A DNA stretch of 64,000 bases from NCBI RefSeq assembly GCF_028858725.1, contig NC_084759.1, positions 141,278,671 to 141,342,670 of the forward strand, read 5' to 3'. Both the position numbers and the translations under genes were made by a program. Source of the stretch: Colius striatus. Lineage: Eukaryota > Chordata > Aves > Coliiformes > Coliidae. Numbering within the stretch: the first letter of the stretch is position 1; the number at the start of each line of letters is the position of its first letter. This document shows positions 1 through 11,075 of the stretch, piece after piece. Below the pieces are notes generated by a model. It saw only the letters and a program-made list of their open reading frames with translations. It was not told the DNA's origin and did not search any database.

Positions 1-3000
1 AAAACCACTGTTGTTGGGTGGAGTGATGCCTGCTCTCGCCTGGGCCTTTCCCTGCAGCCACTAACCCTGGCCTAACGCAAGAGCTGGGCAGAGTGCTGTG
101 AACTTCAGGCTGCCAGTGTGGAGGCTGGCTGCGTGACTTGGGGTAGGCAGAAAAACAACAGCTTGGGAGTGTGGAGACAAGCTCCTGGTCATGCCTAACT
201 AAGCCCTTGGTAATGCTAGTGAAGATTCCCTTATTATGTCAGTTATTGGTGCTGCTCCTCTCAATTAGCCCTTTAGAAAGGGACTTGATTAAGTTGCCTA
301 ATTGTCTCCTGCCACCTGAGATCTCTGCCATTCATGTGGGGTGGGTAGCTGTGACACCAGCTATGGGTAGGAGTTGTGCCATTCTGGAGTAGCTGCTGCA
401 GACTGGGCAGAGTACCGTAGGGTATCTCAAGGGGCAGGAGATGCCCACATTTAGGCAACTGAGTCGAGCCCTGTGCCCCTAAAGAAGGCCTGTTTTTTAC
501 ACGACAGTGTTAACAGTTAAGTCCTCTGTAAGAGGCAGGGGAAGAATGGACGATTTAACTAGAACACTAAAGTTTTTATCAGAAAGATTTCGGTTTTGTG
601 GTTTGTTTTTTTGTGGTTGTGTTTTTGTTTTTCTTTTTAAAATTCCAGTGTGATGCTACTGACTTCTCTGAAAGCAATTGTATCCCAGTCTATCTTCAGT
701 ACAGGAAGTACAGTCTCAGCTGTGCTTCTGCCCTCGCCCGCCCCCATCTCAGGGTGCTGTAGCAGCAAGGCCATAAGTGGATTCAGCTGCCGAGAAACAA
801 AGCAGCAACAGGGAGCAAAGCTCCATGAACTGAGATCCCATTGGAAGCCGCCTGGATCCCTCGGCTTGCTAACCCAGAATAAAACTTGAAAAACTGCAAC
901 ATTCAAAAGAAGAAAAATACAAATCCGATGAAGCTATTGAAATAAATATTTCTTAGACTTCTTTGGAGAGGAAAATGAATGGAGGAAAGATATAGCCACA
1001 TTTTTCTGGGCCCAGTTCTGTTTTCCACATTCTTTGCATTAATACAAGCTCCTTAGCCTCTAGTGCCCACCAGCCTCATGTGAGCAAGGTGGGAACTGGG
1101 GCTTCTGACATATTGGAATATTTTCTTTATAAGCACTACAGTTTTCATTACTGGAACCAATAAAAATCTCACTGCTATCGGAAGGCCACAGCTGGATTCT
1201 ACTTATTTTATCAGCTTTGTTGTGCTCCAAATTCCCCATTCAGTGTTCTTCTCCCCCACCCTACCCGTGCCACGGGGACAATCATAACAGCACTGTGCTT
1301 GTATCTTAGAATACTCAGTTCTGTCTCAGTAGGGCTGCTTCACTTCAGCTTACTGGACCAGCGGGTTGGGGCTTCTTATCTATAAGTACGAAGCAAGGCC
1401 TCCGACTTCTTCTATGACACAGGTGAACAACCCCATGGGCTCACGGTGCTGTCACCTCATACGATTGTGTCTGTGTGCAAACGCGCATACATTTCATACA
1501 GCAATCTGAAACTATCAGGCAGAAAAGACACAGGAGCCTGGCTGAGACCCATACAACTGTTATATTGGCGTCAGTCTAAAGAAAGCAATGATACATTGCT
1601 TTGGAAATTATCAAGAAATGTAAAAAATGCATTTGCCCTTTTTTTGTTGTTGTTGTCATCGTTGTCGTAGTCATCAGGGGCAGGGTTCAGAAAACAAAGC
1701 AGAAACAGATGCGATTCTGTACATGGTGCCTCTATGGCTGTCCCTCCGCGCTGGGGTGGGGTGGGCAGGGTAATAAAACAGGCGGGACCCCTGCAGTAGC
1801 AGCAGCATCTACACCATCATTGTTCACGTGTCCAGCTGAAGAGGCGGATGATGGAGAAAAGGTCTGTGGATAATGAAACTCCAGCTCTGGATCATGAGTT
1901 CCGCTTTCTCCCCTGTCACGTCAGCCACACAGAAATAAGGAAGAAAAAAAGAAATGCACCTGATGTGGCTGGCCCAGTACTGCCTGGAATCATGAGCAGG
2001 AGTGATACAGGGAGGAGGTTTGTTGTTTTATAAGAAACGTCTTTAGTCTGCAGTGTACTCTTGCAAGTCAGAAATGCTCAGTGGCAAACAGCAGATCCTT
2101 TTCCCCATTCTTTCCTTTCTTTCCGTGCTATTCCTTAGCCATCAGTTCCTTCAAAGCTTCCATCCGCAGCGCAGTGATCGTACCCACAACCTGTTGCCAT
2201 ACACAGGGAAAGGACGACATTCCAGGAAATAAACCTGCCCCCACCTTCCCACCGTCCCCCAGACTCTACCTCAGCTGAAGGAGGCAGTAGCTCTTTGCTC
2301 AGGCCTTTCATAATGTGCACGTTGGAAGTACCTTTGATGATAAAAAAAAAATATGCCACCCTCCCCAGAAAGAGAAATTTGCACAGCCGGCACCAGCAAT
2401 TACTAAATTTAACACCTGCCCCTCAAACCACAAAAGTCACCTACATTCTTTGCTAGCCACGTGTTTTCCACTCTGCAAGACCTAAGGGGTCTTCCAGCAG
2501 ACAGCAGGGTTTCCCCGGCCTCTGTAGGCTCTGACCCCTGAGGGAGTCACAGCTTTCATTGGGAATGTGTGGGGCATAATCCTTTCCATCATCTTCCTTC
2601 CCATGAAGAAAAATCCTAAAAGAGGATACGGGCCGTCAAATGTCCAAAATGCCCGTTGCCACCACTAATTTAGATCAGTACTTTGTTTCTCAGGAGCAGA
2701 GAACACCTCTGTCTCCCACTGGGAGGGTCAGATGGACTCCCCTGGGAGGGTCAGATATGGAGCCCTTACACTGATTTAATTTTCAGAAACAGCCAGGTAC
2801 AGCATTATTTCCTTTCAAGTAGCTTTGGAGCACATCAGCACTAGCAGCAGCAAACTCTCAAAGGGAGACACACTCGTATGCTTGTCTCGATACAGGCACG
2901 AGGGATGGAAAGGATGAGACTGACTGACATCAGCTGGTTACTTTCCCCAGTGAAGTCTTGAATAAGGAATTTGATGTCAGGTGGTTGTACAAATGGATTA

Positions 3001-4449
3001 ATATTTCTCTAGTTTGAAAGGATTTGGGTTTTTTTTCAAGCTACTTTGAACTGCTACTGGCCTGTTCAAAATGCCACTGAAAAAAGTGCACTGTCAAAAA
3101 TACCCTTTGCTATTTCTGCTTTATGCCCCAGACAATCAAGAAAAAAAAAAAAAGGGCATTACAAAAATAATATAATCAATATATGCAATAAATGATCTTC
3201 TCAGACATCTGCAGAAGTTCAAGATTTGAATGAAAGTTTAGCTCTGAGTCAGATCACACCTCCTAGCTCAGCATTGATCTGCAAGTTTGTGAACCTGTCT
3301 TGAGAAGGGAGAAAAAACAGCAGTAGTCTAGACAAAAATCAGTTGCATAAAATCTAACAATATCTGCCTGGTTTTTCAGCCTCTCTCATGGGTTAGGGCC
3401 AAGTATCGGTATAAGGAAAGTCAAGAGAGGCTCACACTCACACTAGGGAAATCTGTCTGGGACATGCTGTGCTGCCAGATGTTTTATGACTTAGAGTCTG
3501 ACCCATCCACTAAGGTCTGGGAAGAGGGGTGAGACAGTGCATAGGAACACAAAAGAGTCGGTTAACATTTGCCTCTTGATCAGACTGCTGCAGTTTTCCT
3601 AAGCAACGATATAGAACTCTCTCCCTCACTTAACCTCTGTTTTCAGTCCAGACCAGAGTTAGATAATTTCACTTTGATAACAATTCTGCCTCTTGCATTT
3701 GCTTATCCCAGGATACTGTTATAACTGATCAGGGTTATCTATTTAATAAAAGAATTTTGAAATCAGATGTTTTCTCTCTGCTTCTTGAATTACTGGTGCC
3801 AGCTGACCATGTAGGATGGATCTACCAAATGGCCTTGGGAGTCTTGCCATCCATGAGTGGGGCAAGGCCTTTAGAGAAACTGAGCAAAAGGAAAGAGAAC
3901 AAAGCCTGAATAAAAAGTCCCGGCCTCGGGAAGAAAGTTTCCCTACCAATAAAGTCAGCGTGCATGTTTAAAGGGAGCGAGGAAGAAGGAAAATGAACAC
4001 AAGATATGCAAAATCAGTAACGTTCAACCTGTCAGTGGATTGCAGAATAGTTACTTACACCAGGTACACTTTGCTCATTGTACAAATTAAAAAAGGAAAA
4101 AAAGAAAATAGTCCCCCTTTCCCCAACCACACGTAGAAAAGCACTTAAAAGTTCAAAGGTAAAGCTTGGCACATTCCAAATACGAAATGATTCACTTGAC
4201 ATGCAGCAAAATATACAAGATGGGATTCTTTTTTTTTCTTATTTTTTTTTCTAAACAAACTTAATTCAATTCATTATCTTTGCTTGGCACAATTGCAATT
4301 CATTTTAAAAAAATAGTCGAAAAATACTGAATTCAAGTATAACGGTTTCTTCAACAGAAACATTATCAATGCAATAAAACATCACACGGAATATATCGAA
4401 ACGTTAACGCCTTCTGTATTTTTTTTTTGTCCCCTCCCCACCCCCCACA
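1..4449. other. No gene recognised; distal 3' UTR or intergenic
   Basis: I see no exon-like coding segment on either strand. Plus-strand AATAAA hexamers lie at 878-883 and 1159-1164. They could end a convergent gene: in mammals DCP1B lies tail-to-tail with CACNA1C, but I saw no DCP1B protein similarity here. Minus-strand ATTAAA also occurs at 3742-3747, so a longer CACNA1C 3' UTR is possible. A short direct repeat (CTGGGAGGGTCAGAT, twice) lies around 2718-2756, and there is a poly-A run near 3140-3155. Confidence 0.5.
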
Positions 4450-4466
4450 TTTTTTTTCTATACAGT

Positions 4467-4472
4467 TTTAAT
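4467..4472 (-). terminator. CACNA1C: Candidate poly(A) signal ATTAAA
   Basis: The plus strand reads TTTAAT, which is ATTAAA on the sense strand. It is followed within about 40 nt by a GU- then G-rich downstream element (sense of 4433-4450). It is the first standard or ATTAAA hexamer after the stop, about 1.5 kb downstream. Use is inferred; an A-rich stretch close by could also mimic a poly(A) site. Confidence 0.4.
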
Positions 4473-4654
4473 GCCAACACAACCTACGATTGTATTTTAA
4501 AATTAATATTATTGCATTGTTTTTGCATATCTTGTGGAACAGAAAATGCAAAGAGTTACTGATTCCCCTTGGAAAGCAGAGACAGTGGTTTGTTTTTGCA
4601 TTCAGATGGCCCCAGATACAGATCTCCTGCAGCTCAAACCAGGACGTGGAGAAC

Positions 4655-4720
4655 TGCATGCACTTACACGAACACACACACATACGGGGGGTGCACGCAC
4701 ACACGCGCACTCGCTCGGTA
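4655..4720. repeat. CA-rich simple repeat in 3' UTR
   Basis: This is an imperfect (CA)n tract broken by a short G run and CG dinucleotides. It is GT-rich on the sense strand and lies about 190 nt upstream of the candidate poly(A) signal. Confidence 0.7.
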
Positions 4721-5280
4721 TTGCTCCCACACTCACAGATATACTTAACACTAAAAAGAACCCAAACCAATCACTCAAATGTGCAAGACTATATCAAGTG
4801 CATTGCCTACTACCTTTAAATTATAAAACAACAACAAAAAAAGGAGGTTTCCATTACTAGCAAATAAAATGACAACTTCTCGGTGTACATAATGGTTGGT
4901 AAAACTCACCTATCGTTATACTTCTACCAAATTTCAGTGGAGAACCCACCTCCCCCACCCCAGTTTAAATAATACAATGTAATCAAACCAATTTAACATT
5001 TGCAAAGGTGAAAAATAAACCGAAACAAAAAGGTAGGTGATTACAAAACGCTGTAAACACTCCCTTCTCCCTCCCTCCAAAACAAAGAAAAAAGAAACTA
5101 ATAAAACAGTCAAAATAAAAACCGCAACATGCTTTCAAGAAAATACCAAACTGCAAAACAAGGAGAGATCTACACAAGCCCCCCAGCACCTCAGCAAGGG
5201 CAGGGCAGGGCAGGTGGGCTCAGCCCCGCCACCGCGCAGCCTGCTCCCTGCTCTCCCGCTGGCTGGCACAGCTGGCTGGC

Positions 5281-5401
5281 CGAGCTCCGCTTGGTCGGCG
5301 GGATGCTGCCCGAGCTCAGACTGACTGGCAAGTGATTGCTCGAGCTCGGATTGGTTGGCAGCAGTGGCCACCCGAGTGTGGATTGGTTGGCAGAGGCCGC
5401 T
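5281..5401. repeat. Degenerate 30-bp minisatellite, about 4 copies
   Basis: Four consecutive units begin near 5281, 5311, 5341 and 5372. Each opens with CGAGCTC or a variant (CCGAGTG in the last), and most contain a TTGGTTGGCA-like core. Unit lengths are 30, 30, 31 and about 30 nt. The flank at 5245-5280 (CTGGCTGGCACAG-like) may be a more decayed copy. It lies in the proposed 3' UTR and is much richer in GC than its surroundings. Confidence 0.75.
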
Positions 5402-5733
5402 GCCTGGGAGTCTTGACGGGGCTGGGCAGTGCTGCCACCTGCCCCCTCTGGTGCCCTCGGGCTTCTTCTGCTTCCTCCTCCCCTTGGCGGTATGGGAATC
5501 CACAGCAGAAGAAGTCCTGCTCTCCTTCCGAATCAAAGGGCCTTGGCTTTATGGAGACGGTGAGGCTCATACGGAATATGTGCAAAATGATTTTTACAAG
5601 CAAAGTTGAAAGACACCCGTTTGACGCAGGGTCCTTTTGGCTAGGGCCATCCACAGGAAGCTGAGGTTCCCCTTTGCGCTTGGGAGGCAGTTGCCGTTCC
5701 TTGTGCAGGGACTGAAAAAAAGAGGGAGCTGGC

Positions 5734-5779
5734 TCTCCTCCTCCTCCTCCTCCACCTCCTCCTCCTCCTCCTCCTCCTC
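5734..5779. repeat. CTC trinucleotide repeat (GAG on sense strand)
   Basis: About fifteen CTC units, interrupted once by CAC. The tract lies in the 3' UTR about 210 nt after the stop codon and is purine-rich on the mRNA. Confidence 0.85.
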
Positions 5780-5988
5780 ACTCTTCCTTCATGGAGACGT
5801 GCTGGGGTTATATCCGCTCCTGAAAAGCTTTCTTACACCACCCAACTCTGTGACTCGTCCCAACAGAAATGAATGAAGAACGCTGTTCCGGTTACTCCAG
5901 GTCACGAGAACAGTGAGGCACTTCTGAAACAAACCCATTAGGAACATTGAAACAAATAAAAAACCAGCATCGCTTCCAGCCCTGGCAA

Positions 5989-6285
5989 CTACAGGCTGCT
6001 GATATAAATCCTGCTGTCCTTGAGCTCCTCCTGACTTTTTCTACAATCCGGGTTCTGCACCTCTTCCTCTTCCTCTCCTGCACTGTCCTGCTCTGGGTCC
6101 CTGCAGTTAACAAAAGGCAAGAGGTTGCCATTGGGGCTCTGCTTGCTGTTACCATTGAGAATGTTGTCTGCTGCATTTTCCATCTCTTCTATCGTCATGT
6201 CGCAGGCATCTGCGAGCTCCTGGGTTGTGACCTCAATGAACTTTGGATCTTGCGCAAACTGCATCAGTCCTTCTGAAATCAAGAC
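5989..6285 (-). CDS. CACNA1C: CACNA1C terminal coding exon (exon 50): distal C-terminus
   Basis: The exon encodes the last 98 residues and the stop (TAG at 5989-5991). It starts at VLISEGL, directly after the acceptor CTTTTGAAG, in phase 0. The translation contains [17 protein letters not shown] and [17 protein letters not shown], which match mammalian Cav1.2 closely. A run of acidic residues follows, and the protein ends in RIYISSL. The helical [20 protein letters not shown] part belongs to the distal C-terminal domain that folds back on the proximal C-tail and inhibits the channel. The final S-S-L fits a class I PDZ ligand, as in mammals (VSSL). The exon is about as long as the mammalian one. 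Confidence 0.97.
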   Translation of the reverse strand, partial: VLISEGLMQFAQDPKFIEVTTQELADACDMTIEEMENAADNILNGNSKQSPNGNLLPFVNCRDPEQDSAGEEEEEVQNPDCRKSQEELKDSRIYISSL

Positions 6286-6576
6286 CTTCAAAAGCAGGTG
6301 GGGAAAAAGAGACATAGGCATGTTAGTACTCTGCACCATCGACCCCGCCGCATCCCTAACACAACCCTCTTTTGCCATGGTGTATTCCCCAGCGGTCCCT
6401 CTCCTCCCAGTTAACCTAGGAGAAGTTATCCCTTTTCCTCCAAGCTAATCCATGCTGGGAGACGGGCTCTCCTTGGCATTGTGTGTGGCAATGTATCTGT
6501 TGCCCCGCTCTTCCCAGGGCCACGTTTTGAGTTGGCCTTGACGCTGCTCAAGTCCTTCCCGACTCAGGAGTCTTAC
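6286..6576 (-). other. CACNA1C: Intron 49-50 (291 nt)
   Basis: The donor is GCG|GTAAGA at 6577/6576 and the acceptor is at 6286-6287. This is the shortest intron in the window. Read through in frame from exon 49 it stays open for 43 codons and stops at 6445-6447. Confidence 0.9.
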
Positions 6577-6900
6577 CGCTTCGACCAGGCTGCTGGCGCT
6601 GCCGTGAAACTGCCTGCTGCTTCCTCCGGCCTGGCTGGGGACGGTGAGGGAGACCGGCCTGGCTCTCCTGGGGCTGCTGCAGCCGGTGTTATCAGGGTAC
6701 CGAGAGCCGCAGTGTACTGAGGGGAAGCTGCTGTTGAGCTTCTCGCTGGACTCTGCCCCGTCGAGGCGCAGAGTCGGGATGGTCTGTTGCGGCCAGCCAC
6801 GGCTGCAGGGGGTAGCGGGCGGCGTGGCGCACAGCCGAGAGAACATGGTGGGGGAATGGCTTCGCTGGAGGAGGGGGCTCAGGCCGGCCACTGCTAACGC
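6577..6900 (-). CDS. CACNA1C: CACNA1C exon 49: distal C-terminal regulatory domain
   Basis: The exon is 324 nt (108 codons), phase 0 at both ends. The acceptor is CCCACAG at 6901-6907 and the donor is GTAAGA. The product begins [17 protein letters not shown] and ends [13 protein letters not shown], both closely matching mammalian Cav1.2. Between these lie [31 protein letters not shown] and [12 protein letters not shown]. It is proline- and serine-rich and probably largely disordered. The middle, after HCGS, differs most from the mammalian sequence I remember, having lost its glycine run. Confidence 0.96.
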
Positions 6901-9671
6901 CTGTGGGCACACGAGGAAAAAGATGAGTGACAGCTCGCTCTTAGCGGCAAGGCTGAACAAGGCGGTTCTGGAGAGACTACCTGAGAAAGGCCTGGGGGAG
7001 GGGGGGGTCTCGAGGCTTGTGAAAACTGCTGCCAGCTCCCGGAACACTTTGAATGTTTCCTGAGAACTCATTTGCAAGCTCTCTTTTATGTGGTGTACCC
7101 TGTGCCAGTGCCAAGCACCAGACTGAAAACTTTCATTACTGCAGTTCTTCAGCCTTGGAGCCACTGCACTGACAGGAGGGATAGAACCCTGCTCCCCACA
7201 GCTTCGCCAGAAACACCACCTCTTCTCCAGTGAGTGAGACAGCAGTTCCTTTTCCCACCACTGTCATCAGCTATACGACTAGCTTTTTCTGACAATTGCT
7301 GTGTTTTCTGCAAGTGTCTGTTGTGGAACCTGAACAGATACCAGATGTGAATTTTAGATGTGTCTGCAGTTGGCAGCAACTATAAATCCACCACTGGATT
7401 TTAAGGCATTTGCTGTTCGTGGGAGGATCAATATCTGATGAGTATATTTCAAGCCATCCAGTCCTTCCTGTCATCATATACACAACCTTTGAGTCATCAG
7501 CCTCCCTTTATAACAAATTTCTCAAGAAGCACCTTGTTGCACAGGGCTTATTCATGATGACTGCTGCCTTGTTCCATAATCAATGCTGTCAAAGTCATAA
7601 GATCATCTTGCAGAGCTCACTGCTGCCTAGTGTGATCAAAGAAATAAATGCACAGAAAACATGAAAGTGTGTGAATTGTGTTGCAGAGCATCCTCCTGTC
7701 AGTCTCACCCAGCTTCGGCTCTCTTTGGCTCTCTGTTTAGTCTAAGCTAACTTTGTAGAGAGACACCAGCAAGCCTCCTGTCTCTTTTCAATATCTGCCT
7801 GAAAATTCTATCTGGAGGATAGGATTTAGGGAAGATTTATACTTGCCCTTTGGAGATGCTTTTTCCCTCTGTTGATCACTGTGGGACTGAACTGACCAGT
7901 ATAAACTAGAGAGCTAACTTTAAGCTATTTAAAGGTCAGTGAAGCTCAGTCCACGTGCCACTGAAATCCATGGGAACTGATAACCACGCTGTGCTGATGA
8001 TTTCAGTGACAGATGAAGAAACAAATTAATTATTAGTCACCTACAAGGTTTACCAAGATTTTCTCGGGAATTAGATGTCAGGCTCTATCAAAATTCAGTG
8101 AGGAAGAAACCCCTTAAAAAATCATCTGTACACATCATGGCTTGCAGGCTGTGATGGCCTCAGCACATCCCTTAAACTGCCAGGGCTTCAAGAAGAGCCC
8201 TGTATCTTTTAGGCAGGACAACTGAACCAGTTTTTCAGCTTGTTGGCAGAAACATATATAAGTGTTTTATCCAAAATGTAAGGCTCTGAGGAAGCTGAAA
8301 GAAGCTCTTAGTGATCGCTTTGAGCTTCAGCTGCATATATTTGCATAGGATAATATGTGAGTATTTTGTGAGAACGCCCCTTCAAGCATTCACATCCAAC
8401 CAAATCCATTGTGCTTAGCAAAGGCAATCTTTCCACTTTATGTCCTTGTTTTAAGTATTGCTGTAGGCTCATATCTCATAAACATCTGAACACTGCAGGG
8501 TGCTGTCAGCTGGCAGCCAGATGCCAATTTCAGGGTAACCCTTCAGTCTGGCTCAGTGACACTGGGGTGGCTAGATCCTTCTAGGTTTGGAGCTGCATGG
8601 TGGGATGAGGATGGTGTAGCTCCATCCTCTTTGTAAAGGTTGGAGAGAGGTAATTCTGCCAGCTGAGTGGGAGGTGTATATCCCCTCTCCTGGTCCTGCC
8701 ATGGGTGGACAGGAAGTCTCAGGGCTGTCCTGTTGCTGCTGTGGTGAATGTTTGAAACTGTTTCCTGCTCACTCCTGCCTGTCCAAACACATTTGTGGGT
8801 TGTTCTTGCCACAGCTTTGACTCTATGCAGACTCCTGCTGCCTGAAGCTTGATCTTTAAAGGATAACTAGCTGGGAGTCGAGATGAGAAAAGCCAGGAAA
8901 CCTCAAGCGTTCTCACCTCTCACTCCTCTGCTCTAACTTCTGACTGCTGCTGCACAGCATTTTCTGCCCTCGTGGCAACCTAAGGAGGTGGGAAGGCTGT
9001 TCTGCCCTGCCCCTGGGTACTGCACAGAGCAGAACACCCCACTTGCAAGGCTGGCACTACCATCTGCACCTGTTTCTTTTATGGTGACAAAAAGTGGTGT
9101 CATCAAAGTAAAAGAGATAAGTCTACTTTGGACTATGACAGCTGGCTAAGCATCTAGGTACATGCCTAAGCATACATTTGCTAGGCTGCTGAATGCAGTT
9201 ACAAAGGGCTTCAAAAGCTGATTAATTACATGTAATCAGTTTATGTTTAAAAATAATTAATTACAGTTACTCGTTACTTTTAATTACTATGAAAGTAGAC
9301 CCTGCACATTTTATTCACATGCATTCTACCATCAAAGCCAGTGTAATTGCACTGCAGCATGCAATTTGGGTAGTTATTTTTATCTTTTAGCTAGTTTTTT
9401 ATTTCACTGTTTCACAGACATCAGAAAATGATGACTGCTGACTGCAGAGGAGTTCCTGTAGCATTCTTCTGGGAATGATAAAAGTCCTGAAGGCAGGAAT
9501 GAGCATGATGGCAACTATGGTTTCTAAAAACTGGAGTTTTGAAGAGAACTTTCAAGAGTTTTGGTGAGAAATCATGCCAAATGTGGGTTTTTTTTGGGAT
9601 ATAATGTGGGTCACTGCAGATGGTAGGGTCTGAGTTACACTGCTGAGCCCTTTGCAGTTTTTAATGCTTAC
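6901..9671 (-). other. CACNA1C: Intron 48-49
   Basis: 2.77 kb. Its splice sites are a GTAAGC donor at 9671 and a CCCACAG acceptor at 6901. I recognised no repeat or exon inside. Confidence 0.85.
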
Positions 9672-9775
9672 CTGATGATGTACCAGATGCAAAGGCAGAA
9701 CTGTCTTCTGTGAGACGTCTACACCCTGATTTTTCTGCCTTTTCAGACACTCTAAGTGAAAAGATGCTCTTCGAC
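9672..9775 (-). CDS. CACNA1C: CACNA1C exon 48: completes the RRAS PKA site
   Basis: The exon is 104 nt. Its first two bases complete a Gly codon begun in exon 47. The 34 codons then read [14 protein letters not shown], a variable NQGVDV, and [14 protein letters not shown]. The acceptor is GTTGTTTCAG and the donor is GTAAGC. The serine of RRAS corresponds to the protein kinase A target known as Ser1928 in rabbit Cav1.2. The consensus RRxS is intact, so the site is probably functional. This region lies near the AKAP-binding part of the distal C-tail. Confidence 0.96.
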
Positions 9776-10965
9776 CTGAAACAACAATCACACACAACTG
9801 TGTGTCACACACAATACACTACAGGCAATCTGTTTTCAATTTCTTTCAGTGTGGTGCCATTGGAGATAGAGCAAAGACACCCACGTTTTAGACTCTGTCC
9901 ATTTGCCCTCCACGCTTTGCCCTTTCTAAAGCATTTATATTTACAAAACCCAGTCAAGTATCATGGACTAACCAGAACTACCTTCCAAGCAAGCTGCAAG
10001 ATAGAACTCTGGATGATGATTTTTATTTTCCCTCTCTTACAATGCTGTCCTAGTAGATATCATACACCTGTCCTAGTTTTGGCTAGGACGGAGTTAATTT
10101 TCTTCCTAGTATTTGCTAGCAGGCTGTGTTTTGGATTTGTGGTGCAAACAGTGTTGATAACACAGAGATGTTTTAGTTATTGCCCAGCAGTGCTTGTGCA
10201 GTGTCAAGGCCTTTTCTGCTTCTCAGCAGAAGTGTTCTCAGATCTCTCTGGGTTAGGTAAAGCCCTCAGTGGGACTGATGATGGCAACTGAGGCTCTGGT
10301 GCTGTGCCAGGCTATACACAATGTGCAAGAGGGGATGTCAGGCTGCTCAGGTGACATTGGCCTCCTGCTTGCGTGTGATCTGTGTCCCTTAGCTGCCAGA
10401 CATACCACAGTTTATGAGGCTGTGTCTATAGCAAGGTCGAGTAGAAGTGAATTAATAAATGGCTGAATTCACTGGGGAATGGAAGGCATAGTCTGCATGC
10501 TCAAGCACTTGAAAATCTCCAGGTATAATTAGAGCAGAAAGCAAATTTGTGTTCTATTAACTTAATCTGAAATTGACTGTTTTCCTCATGGCGGACAAGA
10601 GAAAGAACCTCTCCTTCCTGCCTGCTGAATATACTCAGAACAGAACACGGTATACTCGAGGCTAGTCCATTTGGTGAGTCCCTTGTGATTGCTTGGAGAG
10701 TGTACAGTGCTCTAATATACTCCCCTAATTCACAGGTAGGCTTAATCAAACAGATCACATGGACTGTCCAAACAGCCACAGATTCCTCTACTTGACTGAG
10801 CTAAAAGTCACTAGAGTCATGTGCATGACCAGGCCGTGGGATTCCTGGTCTCACAAGTGAAATGTAGCAAACAGCAACATCAATGCCCACGCAGGCTGGG
10901 ATTCCTCCAGCGAGATGTGAGAATTCAGAGGACAGCAGAGCCAGCATGTCACGCTGGGAGGTTAC
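9776..10965 (-). other. CACNA1C: Intron 47-48, with an LTR fragment
   Basis: 1.19 kb. It contains the LTR-like segment starting at 10069 on the opposite strand; no other feature was recognised. Confidence 0.85.
10069..10270 (+). mobile_element. Partial avian endogenous-retrovirus-type LTR
   Basis: The segment starts TGTCCTAGTTTTGGCTAGGA and continues with GTTAATTTTCTTCCTAGTA, GTGTTGATAACACAGAGATG and TCAAGGCCTTTTCTGCTTCT. From memory this matches the left part of an LTR that is abundant in many bird genomes. The right part, with promoter and end, is not recognisable, so the 3' boundary is a guess; sequence up to about 10466 may belong to it. No internal viral genes are present. It is antisense to CACNA1C. 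Confidence 0.6.
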
Positions 10966-11075
10966 CTAGTGCTGAGGAGCACAGAAACCCCTTCTTTGGA
11001 GAGTGCCGGGTGTCTTCTCCTTTGTTGTTTTCTGGTGGAGTAAGTTGTCTGTTTTCATCATCTTGGTATGCAAGC
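10966..11075 (-). CDS. CACNA1C: CACNA1C exon 47: C-tail segment
   Basis: The exon is 110 nt. Its first base completes the Met codon split with exon 46. It then reads LAYQDDENRQLTPPE, a lineage-variable NNKGED, and TRHSPKKGFLCSSAL, ending with one base of the Gly codon that precedes RRAS in exon 48. Splice sites are CTTTCCAG and GTAACC. It matches the mammalian SYQDDENRQLTLPEE and SPKRGFLRSASL blocks. The basic patch HSPKKGF is kept. Confidence 0.95.

Larger units (their letters stand above)
4450..5988 (-). other. CACNA1C: Probable CACNA1C 3' UTR
   Basis: This is the sequence directly downstream of the stop codon on the sense strand. I found no AATAAA or ATTAAA hexamer on the minus strand between 5988 and 4473; the first is ATTAAA at 4467-4472, followed by a GU/G-rich stretch. 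The segment holds a CTC/GAG repeat, a GC-rich 30-bp minisatellite and a CA-rich block. Mammalian CACNA1C transcripts have 3' UTRs of several kilobases, so this may be only the short form. Confidence 0.6.

Noticed and set aside
650..1164. 3' end of DCP1B on the plus strand
   Set aside because: Gene order in mammals and AATAAA hexamers suggest it, but the open frame at 650-889 shows no similarity I recognise. Left as a possibility only.
5135..5654. 133- and 112-codon minus-strand frames just after the stop codon
   Set aside because: They arise from the GC-rich minisatellite and flank in the 3' UTR. No domain is recognisable and neither is joined to the channel frame.
6445..7164. 239-codon frame as a separate protein
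   Set aside because: Its core is CACNA1C exon 49; both ends are intron read-through across clear splice sites.
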